DNA of 51,637 bases, taken from positions 1-51,637 of the forward strand of contig JAUCBJ010000243.1 of NCBI GenBank assembly GCA_032718475.1, given 5' to 3'. Within the stretch, counting starts at the first letter, position 1. Each line of letters begins with the position of its first letter. This stretch comes from Nemertoderma westbladi. Lineage: Eukaryota > Xenacoelomorpha > Nemertodermatida > Nemertodermatidae. A program made the position numbers and the translations under genes. The notes under the pieces were generated by a model. The model was given only the letters and a program-made list of their open reading frames with translations. It was not told the origin of the DNA and did not search any database. Shown here piece by piece: positions 8,770 through 18,457 of this stretch.

Positions 8770-9600
8770 TGGAATTCATATAAATAAATTTAGAAATTTC
8801 AAACTTGTTTTTTTCGGCGGGTGCCAATTTTGGTGCCAGCACCAAATTTTGAAATATGTCGATTTTGTAAATTGATTGTGTGAACCTGTTTTTGGCGCAA
8901 TATGGATTTTTTGGGGTTCTGATTTCGATGGAATATATACGAGTTGCACCAGGCGTATCAAACTTGTATTTATCGGCGCTGTGTGCAAAATTTGGTGCCA
9001 GCATCAAATTTTGAAAATCCATTCAATAGTTCAATTGCTTGTGACAACTTATTTCTCGAGTTTTAGAGGTTTATGGCGGTTCTGAACTCAATGGAATAAA
9101 TAATTATCTAACTAGACATTTCAAACTTGTATTTTTCGGAAGTGGGTGCAAAATTTTGTGCTAGCACCAAATCTTAAAAACCATCAAATATATCAATTGA
9201 ATGTGTAACCCTGTTTCTTGCGTTATACGGGTTTGTGGGGGTTCTGAATTCAATGGAATAAGTGAAAATTGCATATGAGTTTTCAAACTTGTATGTTTTG
9301 CCGGTGGGTGAAAATTGTTGTGCCAGCAACAAATTTTTGAAAATAAGCAAATTGAATGGGAGAATCTTTTAGGCTCGTTAAGCCAAGGAATGCCTGTTCA
9401 CCACCATGGGTGATCTTCCACAGTAAACCCTTCCACTCTGTAAGCAAATTGATCAAAAGATAGTATCGTCTTGATTCTTGCGTTATAGGGTTTATGTGGG
9501 TCCTGAATCCGATGTAATCAATAAAACCGCACTGGACATCTCAAACTTGTACTTTTTGGTGATGGGTACGAAATTTGGTGCTAGCACCAAAATTAGCCAT
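8770..9600. repeat. Diverged tandem array, about 160-bp unit, with a palindromic core
   Basis: Five units start with GGAAT (or GTAAT) at about 8,771, 8,930, 9,093, 9,255 and 9,514. Each contains a TCAAACTTGTATTTTTCGG-like segment, a palindromic core related to TTTGGTGCTAGCACCAAA, and a GGTTCTGAATTCAAT-like end. The core is a perfect 18-bp palindrome at 9,574-9,591. Spacings are 159, 163 and 162 bp; the fourth unit carries an extra segment of about 95 bp. It has no coding potential and the origin is unknown. Confidence 0.8.
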
Positions 9601-10370
9601 ATTACGCCGAAAAATACGATTAGCAATGATATGGCAAATTAGAAATCGATTCCATTAGAATCAGCGCCAAAGAAAACCTAAAATTGTGAATTTGTAGCAT
9701 CGTATAAGTGAATTAAAAATGTTGTGTTCAAACTGAAAAGTGCTAGTTACTTGTTTTTTTCATTTTTTGCCTACGTAGAGGACTAAAACAGCCATTTACA
9801 CTAATCAGAATATTTTAAAATATTTTCCAATGGATTTTTCGCACCAGAAAACCTCTATTGAAAAACAATTAGCCAAAAATTTTAACTTTCAAATTTTATG
9901 AAAATTGTTCCCTACTTGTAATTTTGGTGCTGCAAAATAACCACCCCAGTAGTTCAGGATCGGATCGGATCCGGACGGATTCAAACTAATGAAATCTACG
10001 TACAAACAAAAAATCAGTCGTTTCCGTTAAAATTTGTAGATTTTAGAAGGGGGTGAGGGAGTCAATATGACCCCCCCCCCCCCCCCCCCGGTATTTGTAC
10101 AACATTTTATAGCCCGGTACTAAATCCACCATCACAGTGAAAGTACACGATTGTACCCAGCCTTTATGACGAACTTTATGAACGGTACTGAGTTTATTTG
10201 ATTTCAAGAATTATTTTTTACTCCAACTTACAATTGTCTATACCAGATCCAAATACCACCTTATTTTATACCATTTTACAGCCAGTATTAATAAGGTTTT
10301 AAATATAAAGTATAAATGTTATGAAATTAGCAATAAATGAAGTATTTCTTTAATGTAAAATCTATTTGTT
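9600..10370. other. AT-rich intron with C19 tract, no gene recognised
   Basis: No coding signal was seen on either strand. A C19 homopolymer lies at 10,071-10,089. The part near 10,320-10,370 leads into the donor of the type-c EGF exon. Confidence 0.5.
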
Positions 10371-10378
10371 TTCCTTAC

Positions 10379-10501
10379 CTGTACATGAAACACCATCCCC
10401 GGAGTAACCTGTTCTGCAAGAGCACGAGAATCCACCATCCGTATTAGTACAGTCTGCATTTTCGTGGCAATCATTAGTATTCTCAGAACATTCATCAATG
10501 T
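10379..10501 (-). CDS. Calcium-binding EGF exon (type c, intact copy)
   Basis: This 123-nt phase 1-1 exon has acceptor CTGCAG and donor GTAAGG. It encodes [27 protein letters not shown], then [13 protein letters not shown], with six cysteines and the Ca2+-binding consensus. It is one codon shorter than types a and b. Its paralogue at 1,474-1,520 is dead. Confidence 0.87.
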
Positions 10502-10710
10502 CTGCAGCAACACAACAACATTTCATTAAAATTAGAATGAACTATGAATATAGTAATCACCAATCACCATCCCCCTCTAAAACACCTACAGAGTTTGGGA
10601 TCAGGCTTTTGATTTATTATAATCTTTAGGTACCATAAATTGTTCTGATAGGTTAGTTTCTTACCAAACATTAGATTGCCTTAAACATTAGATAGCATAG
10701 CATCTAAAGT

Positions 10711-10735
10711 TAAATAGATTCAATCAGGGGTTAAA
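10711..10735. other. Paralogous empty site of the Harbinger-like insertion
   Basis: This stretch reads through where the 1,731-6,713 element sits in the paralogue. Sequence matching 1,485-1,727 on its left joins directly to sequence matching 6,717 onward on its right, with a single TCA (10,724-10,726) at the junction. Confidence 0.75.
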
Positions 10736-10771
10736 GATAAATCATATATGAAAATATATTAGTTACATTAC

Positions 10772-10897
10772 CTGTACATGATACACCATCCCCTGAATAG
10801 CCTCCATGGCAGGAGCAAGTGAATCCTCCATCAGTATTTGTACAGTCAGCATGATTGTTATGGCAATCATCAATATTTCCAGAACATTCATCTATGT
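10772..10897 (-). CDS. Calcium-binding EGF exon (type a, first copy)
   Basis: This 126-nt phase 1-1 exon has acceptor TTTACAG and donor GTAATG. It encodes the same module as 6,762-6,887, with one silent-looking difference (ATAACAATC against ACAACAATC on the sense strand). It precedes the type-c exon in transcript order. Confidence 0.87.
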
Positions 10898-11007
10898 CTG
10901 TAAACATGCATTTCAATAATGAAAAGAAACAATTTAGTTTTCGTGATATATCCTTATATTATATATATATGTCTACATCCTAACAGCAAAATGTTCATTT
11001 TGCTTAC

Positions 11008-11133
11008 CTGTACATGAAACACCATCCCCTTCATAGCCTGTATGGCATGCACAAGAGAACCCACCGCCATAATTTATGCAGTCTGCATGCTGGCTGTGGC
11101 AATTATCAGCATTTTCAGAACATTCATCTATAT
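11008..11133 (-). CDS. Calcium-binding EGF exon (type b, first copy)
   Basis: This 126-nt phase 1-1 exon has acceptor CTGCAG and donor GTAAGC. It encodes an EGF_CA module equal to that at 7,050-7,175. In transcript order it follows the more diverged EGF exon at 14,131-14,262 and opens the tandem three-exon (b-a-c) array. Confidence 0.87.
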
Positions 11134-11729
11134 CTGCAGCACAACAGTTCAATAAATATTAATATTAAAATGAACATGTATTTTACTTACAAATGATTGT
11201 TTAGCATAACATTAAATAATAATAGTAATAATCCCATTGAAACTTCATGCTACTTGTATGTTCTAAATTCAAATAAACTAACTTGTCATTTTGGAACATC
11301 TATACATACAATGGATCATGATGGACTTGGTTTTAGGCATTTTACCAATTATTATATAATATAATAATAATTATAATAATACTTTTACAATAACGGTTTC
11401 ACTCCATTTCCTGTACCTGGTTTTTAATGCGGCATTACATAATAGTTAGTATCTAATAGTTAAAACGGGTTGTGTTGTTGTGAGGTCATTGTACTTGAAT
11501 TTCCCTCTAGAATAATAATAAGAAGCTTAGCATCCACGACAAGTCGCGGCTGAAATAATAAAGTCACGATTTTAATAATAAGTTGTGACTTTAATCCATA
11601 CCCGTAATAAAGGCATAAGTATAATTAAATAAGCGCAGTCTTTGTTCTGTTTGGAGAAGTGGGCAAAGGGGGTGGGTGTTGAGCATAGTTGTCACATCCC
11701 GGGATATCCCGGTAGGATATCCTAGTATA

Positions 11730-12990
11730 CAGTCCCTATCTCAATATAGATTCCATTTCTCAAACTGGGTACCTTTTCTCTTACCTACCTCTTACTAGCT
11801 CAACCCTTTGGGTTTACTCAAACCTTTGGGTTTACTCAAACCTTTGGGTTTACTCAAATCTTTGGGTTTACTCAAACTCAAACTCGCGTGACCCCCCATT
11901 GTAGCATTCATACAGCAAACCTGGGAGTTGAATGGCTCACTTGCTTCTCATAAACATTGGCATGGGCTCTGTGTCTCGAATCTGCTATAATTTCCCTGTT
12001 TGAGAGTAATTAAACACCCCCCCTGATAGACAGTGAGGATTAATTTGCAGTCTCACTGAGTTATGTATTAATTAATTTACTTCTTTAAATTTATTTTTAA
12101 TAAAATCAGAATAATTATATTATAAATTATTAAATGGAAGATCTTTCTTCCCGGTTACATTTATAAAATATGTCTGACTCATATCTTAACATTATTTTAT
12201 TAATTATAAACTTTATTTACACTTTAAAACATAATATAAAATGGGGGTGGTGGTGGTGGCCCAAGTGGACTCTCCGCCTACCCTTCCAACACGACTTATA
12301 AAATATATTATATAATGGACATTATAATGATAACTGTGTCCATTTATAGTTAGTAACGAATATGACACCTTCCTGGAAAATGTCAATGATTCTGGCAAAC
12401 CAGCAAACAGCACAACCGCCGAAGCCTCTACCTATAAACTAATTATATTTCATTAAGTACCTATTATATTTCACACTGAGTGTCTTTATTTGTGTGTTGT
12501 GTTTATTTTTGGTGGTGCACCCCAACAAAATTCATGAAATTACTTATTCAAACCTTCTCTACACACAGACGTTTAAACAATGCCGGAGTGGTTCCCACAA
12601 AGTAATGAATTGATTGACATGTCTTTTATGAACCACACCATAAGCCGGGCCTATCCAGCTTATGTAATTCAGCCCATTAACTCAAGAGCCCAAGCAGCAG
12701 ACAGAGCACAGAGGCAGGCCACTTGCCTTTCACGCGATGTCTCACTCAACCAGAGTAATTACCCACACCTTACAGGTACAGTAATGCTGAGAATGGCCTT
12801 TTGGAGGTCAACCTAACTCAAACCGTGGCGCCTATAGAGTTTGAGTTAGTTTGAGCTGGGTGCGTTGTTCTGATTTCTCAAATCTTACCTCACTCTTACC
12901 TGCCGAAATTCTCCGTTGACTATCATTAGTAAAAGGTTTGAGAAATGATACCCAGTTTGAGAAATGAAATTCAGAATGAGATAGAGACTG
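11730..12990. mobile_element. Tc1/mariner-like non-autonomous element nested in the hAT
   Basis: Imperfect inverted repeats of about 45 bp begin CAGTCCCTATCTCA at the left and CAGTCTCTATCTCA (complement) at the right. Both continue to a shared CATTTCTCAAACTGGGTA, and TA flanks both sides. The 1.26-kb interior has no transposase; its only longer frame (12,580-12,816, plus, 78 codons) is not recognised. Because it interrupts the hAT end, it is younger than the hAT. Confidence 0.65.
11805..11876. repeat. 18-bp tandem repeat, four units
   Basis: Four head-to-tail copies of CCTTTGGGTTTACTCAAA, the last with one change, lie inside the mariner-like element near its left TIR. Confidence 0.9.
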
Positions 12991-13269
12991 TATTCCTCAG
13001 TATATCCCGGGATTATGGGTCTGAAATCATGGGATACACCGGGATAATATTAATTAAAAGTACTCAATTACACATGTGAATTTTACCCATTTACATTGTT
13101 TACATATATGATTTACTCAATATTATTTTACTTTACTCTTTACTCAATATTATGTAATTTACCCAATATTAATAATAAAGTAAAGAAATTGAGTCAGTCA
13201 TCAAGTGAGTGAGTTTAGCAGTTTTAAAGTTCTATTGAGTTGGAATTGGGAGTCGTCAGTCAGTGGTCA

Positions 13270-13510
13270 GGGTAATCTTCTTTATCAGCTTTAACTTTCA
13301 AAACCTTCAAACATTTCACCATTTTGGATACCATTTCTGGTCGAAGTTTGCCTTTTGAGATAAGAGGGAAGGTAGTTGCGGCAATCATGAAAATTTCTTT
13401 CAACTGAACAATTATTTGGTACAACTGAAAATAACTGCACTGCAAAGACAGCAAGTTTTGTTTTCTTTTTACTGATCATATGTCCTTTGCTTGTGGGGAT
13501 CAATTGATGA
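13270..13510 (-). pseudogene. hAT transposase C-terminal fragment
   Basis: The minus strand encodes a segment with LFSVVPNNCSVERNFHD, followed in a second frame by PEMVSKMVKCLKVLK. This matches the layout of the hAT C-terminal dimerisation region: a small-residue stretch, the conserved ER before an aromatic, then a helix. The match switches between two frames, so a frameshift is present. It lies inside the 11,684-13,693 element, as expected for its own transposase. Confidence 0.55.
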
Positions 13511-14130
13511 ATGCTTTGCAGCTGTTATGAAGTCCATATAAGTTGATTCGTCAAGATGCAGTATACACACAGTATAAGGCTGCATAACATAGCAGCACCA
13601 ATGTTCCGGGAATTACCCCCAATTTCCTGAGATATACCAAATATCCCGGGATATCCCGACTAAAATTATTTTTCGTAATTTATGTCAACTATGGTGTTGT
13701 GGGTCTTTCCACATCATTATCATTAGCAGCATTATCATATCATTTTTAATGATCATGTCACTTGTTTTTGCTTTGCATAAGAAGTTAAAAATGGGGGAAT
13801 GTACGTACAGTATTTACAGTATACCAGTTATTGGCAATGTATGCTATCTAGTGTAATCAAGATGGTACCATAGGCAGTACGATACCCTCAACCACCTATG
13901 TAGCTTGTGCAGTCGGCATCTGTGATGAATGACTTACTGTTAGGCTAACCTCAGCCTTACTGTAGAATACAATACAATTCTACTGAAAAAATACTGTTAC
14001 TTTAATTCACAACGTTATATAGCACCACATAGCCCAACATTGAGTTTTCCTTATTTCGAAGCGTAGTCACACCGACTTGAAAATAAAAATAAACATTGTA
14101 TTTATAATGGAATAATGTAAAAGTAATAAC

Positions 14131-14262
14131 CTTCGCATTGATTTGGTTGGTGTGTTGCGACAAAACCAGTTTTACAGTTACAATCATATCCATCTTCTCT
14201 GTTTGAACAAGATGTTGAGACTTCATCACAATTATCCACTTCTTCGGCACATTCATCTCTAT
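14131..14262 (-). CDS. EGF_CA exon (type d, upstream and more diverged)
   Basis: This 132-nt phase 1-1 exon has acceptor CATATAG and donor GTTATT. It encodes a D-R-D-E-C start, then EEVDNCDEVSTSC, a DGYDCNCKTGF core and a final NQC, giving six cysteines in EGF spacing. It differs clearly from the a/b/c modules and is not part of their tandem array. Joined to the exon at 37,070-37,165, the split codon G|AT restores the Asp of D-R-D-E-C; joined to 11,008-11,133 it restores the next D-I-D-E-C. Confidence 0.8.
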
Positions 14263-14269
14263 CTATATG

Positions 14270-15035
14270 GAACAAATTCATTTAGTAATGCCGCAGTTAA
14301 CTGGACATAAAGCACATAATGTAGTATATTTCTGCATGCTTATTTATAATATGGTAAAAAAATTTCATATCATTATTATATTTCAAGTTATATAAAAAAG
14401 ATTAATGTTTAAAAAAAATTCGTTTCAATGAGTTAAAAATAAAAGAGCAAAGGAGTCAAATGCTACTCAAAACTGGTAGAGTGCTCATAACAACATACAC
14501 TTGTATTATTGTTATAATTGTCGTCAGTTGTGCAACGGAATTGGAAGACATGGCCAAGATATTTGTACTCACTTATGGTCTCTATCTATAGTGTGTCCTT
14601 AGAGATACTGATTCCTTAATGGTAATTGGTAAGGAACTGCAAACTTCTGGCACCTTCACACATATATATTGTTTGACTGTTTGGATTCGAATCCGTGGAA
14701 CATACCAAATGTTATTATTCCAAAATTGTAACATTTTCAACGCCGTTGGTATTAACAGGTGTCTAACAGAGAATTTTCACTTTCAGGCACTTTCTCATTT
14801 GTAGATAAAATTAGAAAACTGGATTTTAAGAACAAAGTTATCATTGTTGTAGTTTCGATATTGCATTTATTTCTTAATAAAGCAATTGATATTGTGATTA
14901 ACAAACTATTTCCTGTATTCACAGACACTAACGCACCCCACCTACCACAGATTTTGAAGTGGCAAGTCCCACAAGGAACATTTTATAGCTTATTAAGAAT
15001 GTGTTTAAATAGATAATCAGTTTGTTTTTAATGAA
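14270..15035. other. Intron with no gene recognised
   Basis: AT-rich sequence without convincing coding signal. Open stretches of 60-85 codons at 14,619-15,016 show no recognisable motif and may be part of the decayed Penelope-like element that follows. Confidence 0.4.
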
Positions 15036-15039
15036 AAAC

Positions 15040-15860
15040 TGAATAAACGAATTGCATCACCATGGGGTTCTCATTGAGTGCAGATATAGCCAGATATTTT
15101 CACGAAAAGCAACGACTACATAATTGCCCATCTCAAATTAAACCATTACTTTACCAGAGGTATATGGATGACACTTTTCTAATTTTTTTTTCAAAATAAA
15201 CTCCAATCTGAACAGTTTTTGAACTACTTTTAAACAACCAACATCGTAATATCACCACGGAACATGCCTTCCTAGATGTTAAAGTGACCCAACTCAAAGA
15301 TTTTCAATTTATAACTTCTGTCTCTGTCTACTGTAAACCTTTACCAGCTTATATACTTATTTTTCAAATTTATCCCATTTTAATATAAATTTGGGTTGAT
15401 ATTTACACACGAATTTTTCGAATATTTGAAATTAGTCTTACCTTATTTTCAATACCAAACTTATAACATTGAAGAAGAATATTCTATTATTAAATGGTTA
15501 CCACCCTGGTGAACTTATTGATAGAGTATTAAAAATGTTCTTGGAGAAACAACATCCCTCTCCCAACTCACAGCCACATGACATACAGTAGATAAAAAAA
15601 CCAGTTTACTCCATCATCTCCTTTACAGGATCCCACAGTTGCCTATTTAGAAATAGACTAAATAAACATGTCTGCGAAACCTTCCCCCACATAGAATTAA
15701 AAGTAATTTTCAAGCTCCAATAACGTTTATCTGCCATGTTTAGATATAAAGATCGCTTGCCACCCAACATGCTTTTCAATACAGTGTACCAATTTTCCTG
15801 TGGAGGTTGTAGTGCCTCTTACATCGGTAAAACAAAACGACACTTATTTTCAACTATTCT
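15040..15860 (+). pseudogene. Penelope-like element relic: RT plus GIY-YIG endonuclease
   Basis: Plus-strand coding relic in several frames. Near 15,050 the IASPWG block is followed by YQRYMDDTFLIFF (15,155-15,195), the RT catalytic YxDD box in its Penelope setting. Then comes EHAFLDVKVTQ (about 15,265) and a VYCKPLPA motif. At the 3' end, 15,770-15,850 encodes VYQFSCGGCSASYIGKTKRH, the C-terminal GIY-YIG endonuclease typical of Penelope elements. Stops and frameshifts are numerous, so it is dead. A G19 tract follows at 15,875. Confidence 0.8.
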
Positions 15861-15874
15861 CTAGCGGAAGACCA

Positions 15875-15893
15875 GGGGGGGGGGGGGGGGGGG
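15875..15893. repeat. Poly-G tract, 19 bases
   Basis: A run of 19 G ends the coding relic of the Penelope-like element and interrupts its GIY-YIG region. Confidence 0.85.
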
Positions 15894-16099
15894 TGGGGTC
15901 GGCAAGTGAAGCAGCAAGATTCTTCTTTTTTATTTTAGAAATTTTTTATGTATATTTAAGGTGTTTTAGGTGTATATTATAACGTATTAGCTTTTTAGGT
16001 ATATTTTATGATGTTTTGTTTCAGTAATAACAATTATAATATTTCTAGTAATAATAATTATAATGAAATGAAACTAAATTAATAATAATTACAACAGTT

Positions 16100-16450
16100 C
16101 CAGTTATTGAGGATTGGATAGAGTAAACTTCTCCACAATATCCGCAGCTTTGATCTTCACCTCCCGGTTGATCGAGAGTGGGACAATCCATCCAGCCAAC
16201 TAGCAGCCATAGTGGAGCATGGGTATGTCTTCAACAACCATAGGTTAGAGAAACTCCTCTCACTGGTTGCCAGTCACAGGAAGAGTTGCAAAGATCTGCA
16301 ATAAGGTACTCATGTTGGGGAGGAAAGTGATGTGCTTGCAGTCCTTCCACACCTTGCTAACAGATTATGGAAGGCCCTTGTCTAGATGGGCCTTCTTCTA
16401 GTCTTCCCAGTAGCTGAAGTACTGGTCTAACTCTCCAAGTAATTCACTTA
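16100..16450 (-). pseudogene. hAT transposase relic, C-terminal half
   Basis: The minus strand encodes, across frames, the hAT dimerisation signature: a TLPVT segment, an ERSFSNL-like stretch in broken form, LKTYPCSTM, then a SWLDGL-like stretch. The N-terminal half of the same transposase lies at 22,263-22,700 on the same strand. The Gypsy element inserted between the two, at GCATC. Confidence 0.65.
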
Positions 16451-16455
16451 GCATC

Positions 16456-16649
16456 TGTAAAGTACTGAAGTACCAGTAGGCAGTAGATATACTGCCAGAC
16501 TGCTGTGTATTAAATATGGGATTGCCAGATGACAAAGTACAGAAGTACTTATGTTATATATTGAATACTTGACTTTCCATAGGCCTGTAGGCCTACATAT
16601 ATATAAGTATATAATATCACTTAAGGGTAACTTAGATCAACACTGTACA
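16456..16649 (-). repeat. 3' LTR of the Gypsy element
   Basis: 194 bp, TGTACAGTG... to ...CTTTACA on the element strand. It differs from the 5' LTR by little more than a one-base indel and a substitution near 16,510. An internal TAGGCCTACAGGCCTATGG palindrome-like segment and a TATATA stretch may contribute to the promoter. Confidence 0.95.
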
Positions 16650-16658
16650 CCTCCCCCC
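16650..16658 (-). other. Polypurine tract
   Basis: GGGGGGAGG on the element strand lies immediately 5' of the 3' LTR, the place where plus-strand DNA synthesis is primed in LTR retrotransposons. Confidence 0.8.
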
Positions 16659-16970
16659 ATGATCTTTGAACTCAAAAGATCAGAAATAAACAAAAAAAAA
16701 AATAATCATACTAAATCCTCTAACAAAAATATGGTCCTAAATATATAATCAATACACAATCAATAATCTTGACTCGATATATATAGATATACTCTAAAAC
16801 AATATACATCCCTTTTCAGTTTTTGATTCTAAATTATATACCATCTTTCATATTCAAAATAGCTTAAACATAATCTATTACAATACAATACAAATTACTC
16901 AAAATTAATTCAATCTTCATTCTTAGTCATTTATTGTAATAATCTTAAAAATAATACCAAGGAACATTAT

Positions 16971-18392
16971 TTACTTAATCAATTGTCCATATCGGTTTGG
17001 TAACTGTTTTGCTCTGATGCTTCGCCGAAGGGGTAGATCTACAATTACAGTATCTGAAGCCATTTCTTTGTATTTATTATCACTATCATTTATATTGCTA
17101 TTTATCAAAGGTTCTGGGCGTAAAAAACGCCTATTTCTCAGCAGGATACGACCAGATGGAAATGCAACGTAATAACTATGACCATTATCTCTTATATCAG
17201 TTATTCGACCTACTCGATCCCATAACTTTGTCCTGACATCCTGAACAAATACAGAGGTGCCTATGGAGAGAGGTTTGAGTGGATGTGTGTGTAAGTCGTA
17301 TCTTGATTTTGTCACCCAACGTTTTTTATCCACTATTTTTCTATCAATTTCGTCAAATACTTTATTCCACTGAAAGTCCAAGGCTTCTTTGCTTGCAGGG
17401 AGACGAGTGCGCATTAGTCTTCCATATAGTAGTACTGAAGGAGCTGGAGTATCACCATCACGGGGAGTATTTCTCCACTCTAATATTGCTTCTTTGAATC
17501 CTTCATGATTTAATTGGCCATTAGTTGAAGTATATTTTTTAATTAAAGATTTCATTGATTTTATACCAGCTTCGGCATGACCATTAGATTGGGGATAATA
17601 TGCACTACTAAGGGTGTGGTCTATATGCCAATTGTTGCAAAAAGTATTGAACTCTGCTGAAGCATATTGTGATCCACCATCTGATCGCATTTTCACAGGA
17701 ACGCCTGTATCGCAAAACAGATCGATTAGTTTTGAAGTTATTTGGGATGTTGTTGGAGGTTTATTGAACAAAATAACTATTGGCCATCCAGAAAAACGGT
17801 CCACATATATGAGATATATATTATTTCCATAGCTACAAAGGTCAGTCGAGACATTTTCAAATGGTCGAGTCGGATTAACATCAAGAGTCATTGGTTCTGG
17901 TGCCTGACTGGGTCTATATTTTTGACAATTATGACAGTTCTCAACAGTGTTGGTTATATCACTATTCATTCCTGGCCAATAATATAATCGGCGGGCTCTT
18001 TCTTTGGATCGACGAATTCCTTGATGTGGTACATGTAATCGACGCAGAACCTCATTTCTGGCCTTTTTTGGTACAACAATACGATCTCCATACAAGATTA
18101 GCTCATTACATATTGAAAGGTCTTTAATTATGTTTTTGAACATAATTAACTCTTGAGGTATCTTGTAACATCCAGAAATAATATGAGAAATAAGGAGTTT
18201 ATATTCGGTATCTTCACTAACAGCTTTCGTAAATAGAGTGTGCGATGGGTCAATATCATTAGAATTTACTGTAATGACTTCGTTTACTTGAGTGATGATC
18301 TCATTTACTTGATCTATATCCTCTAAGGAGTTTATATTCGGTATCTTCACTAACAGCTTTCGTAAATAGAGTGTGCGATGGGTCAATATCAT
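16971..18392 (-). pseudogene. Gypsy integrase and pol C-terminus, separated by frameshift
   Basis: A 473-codon frame. After a start inside the duplicated segment it carries the H2C2 zinc finger (LHVPHQGIRRSKERA ... CHNCQKYRP). The integrase core follows with D (STDLC), D (MRSDGGSQY) and E (NGHAEAGIKSM), then a chromatin/DNA-binding C-terminal part (PLSIGTSVFVQD ... WDRVGRI). It inserts cDNA into target DNA. It was originally one frame with the upstream pol; the 133-bp duplication at 18,192-18,457 put it out of frame. The stop is at 16,971-16,973. Confidence 0.9.
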
Positions 18393-18457
18393 TAGAATTT
18401 ACTGTAATGACTTCGTTTACTTGAGTGATGATCTCATTTACTTGATCTATATCCTCT
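18192..18457. repeat. Tandem duplication of 133 bp inside pol
   Basis: Copies at 18,192-18,324 and 18,325-18,457 appear identical. Since 133 is not a multiple of three, the duplication breaks pol between RNase H and integrase. Both flanking frames share the duplicated peptide beginning EDIDQVNEII. Confidence 0.92.

Larger units (their letters stand above)
11684..13693. mobile_element. hAT DNA transposon, decayed
   Basis: The ends are inverted (CATAGTTGTCA at the left, complement of CATAGTTGACA at the right), with CCCGGGATATCCCGG motifs just inside each end. The flanking octamers GTGTTGAG (11,676-11,683) and GTGTTGTG (13,694-13,701) match at 7 of 8 positions, as expected for an aged hAT target duplication. 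The minus strand at 13,291-13,503 encodes a hAT C-terminal dimerisation-like segment. A mariner-like element occupies much of the interior. Confidence 0.75.

Noticed and set aside
12580-12816. 78-codon ATG-started frame inside the mariner-like element
   Set aside because: No transposase or other motif; too short and unsupported to call a gene.
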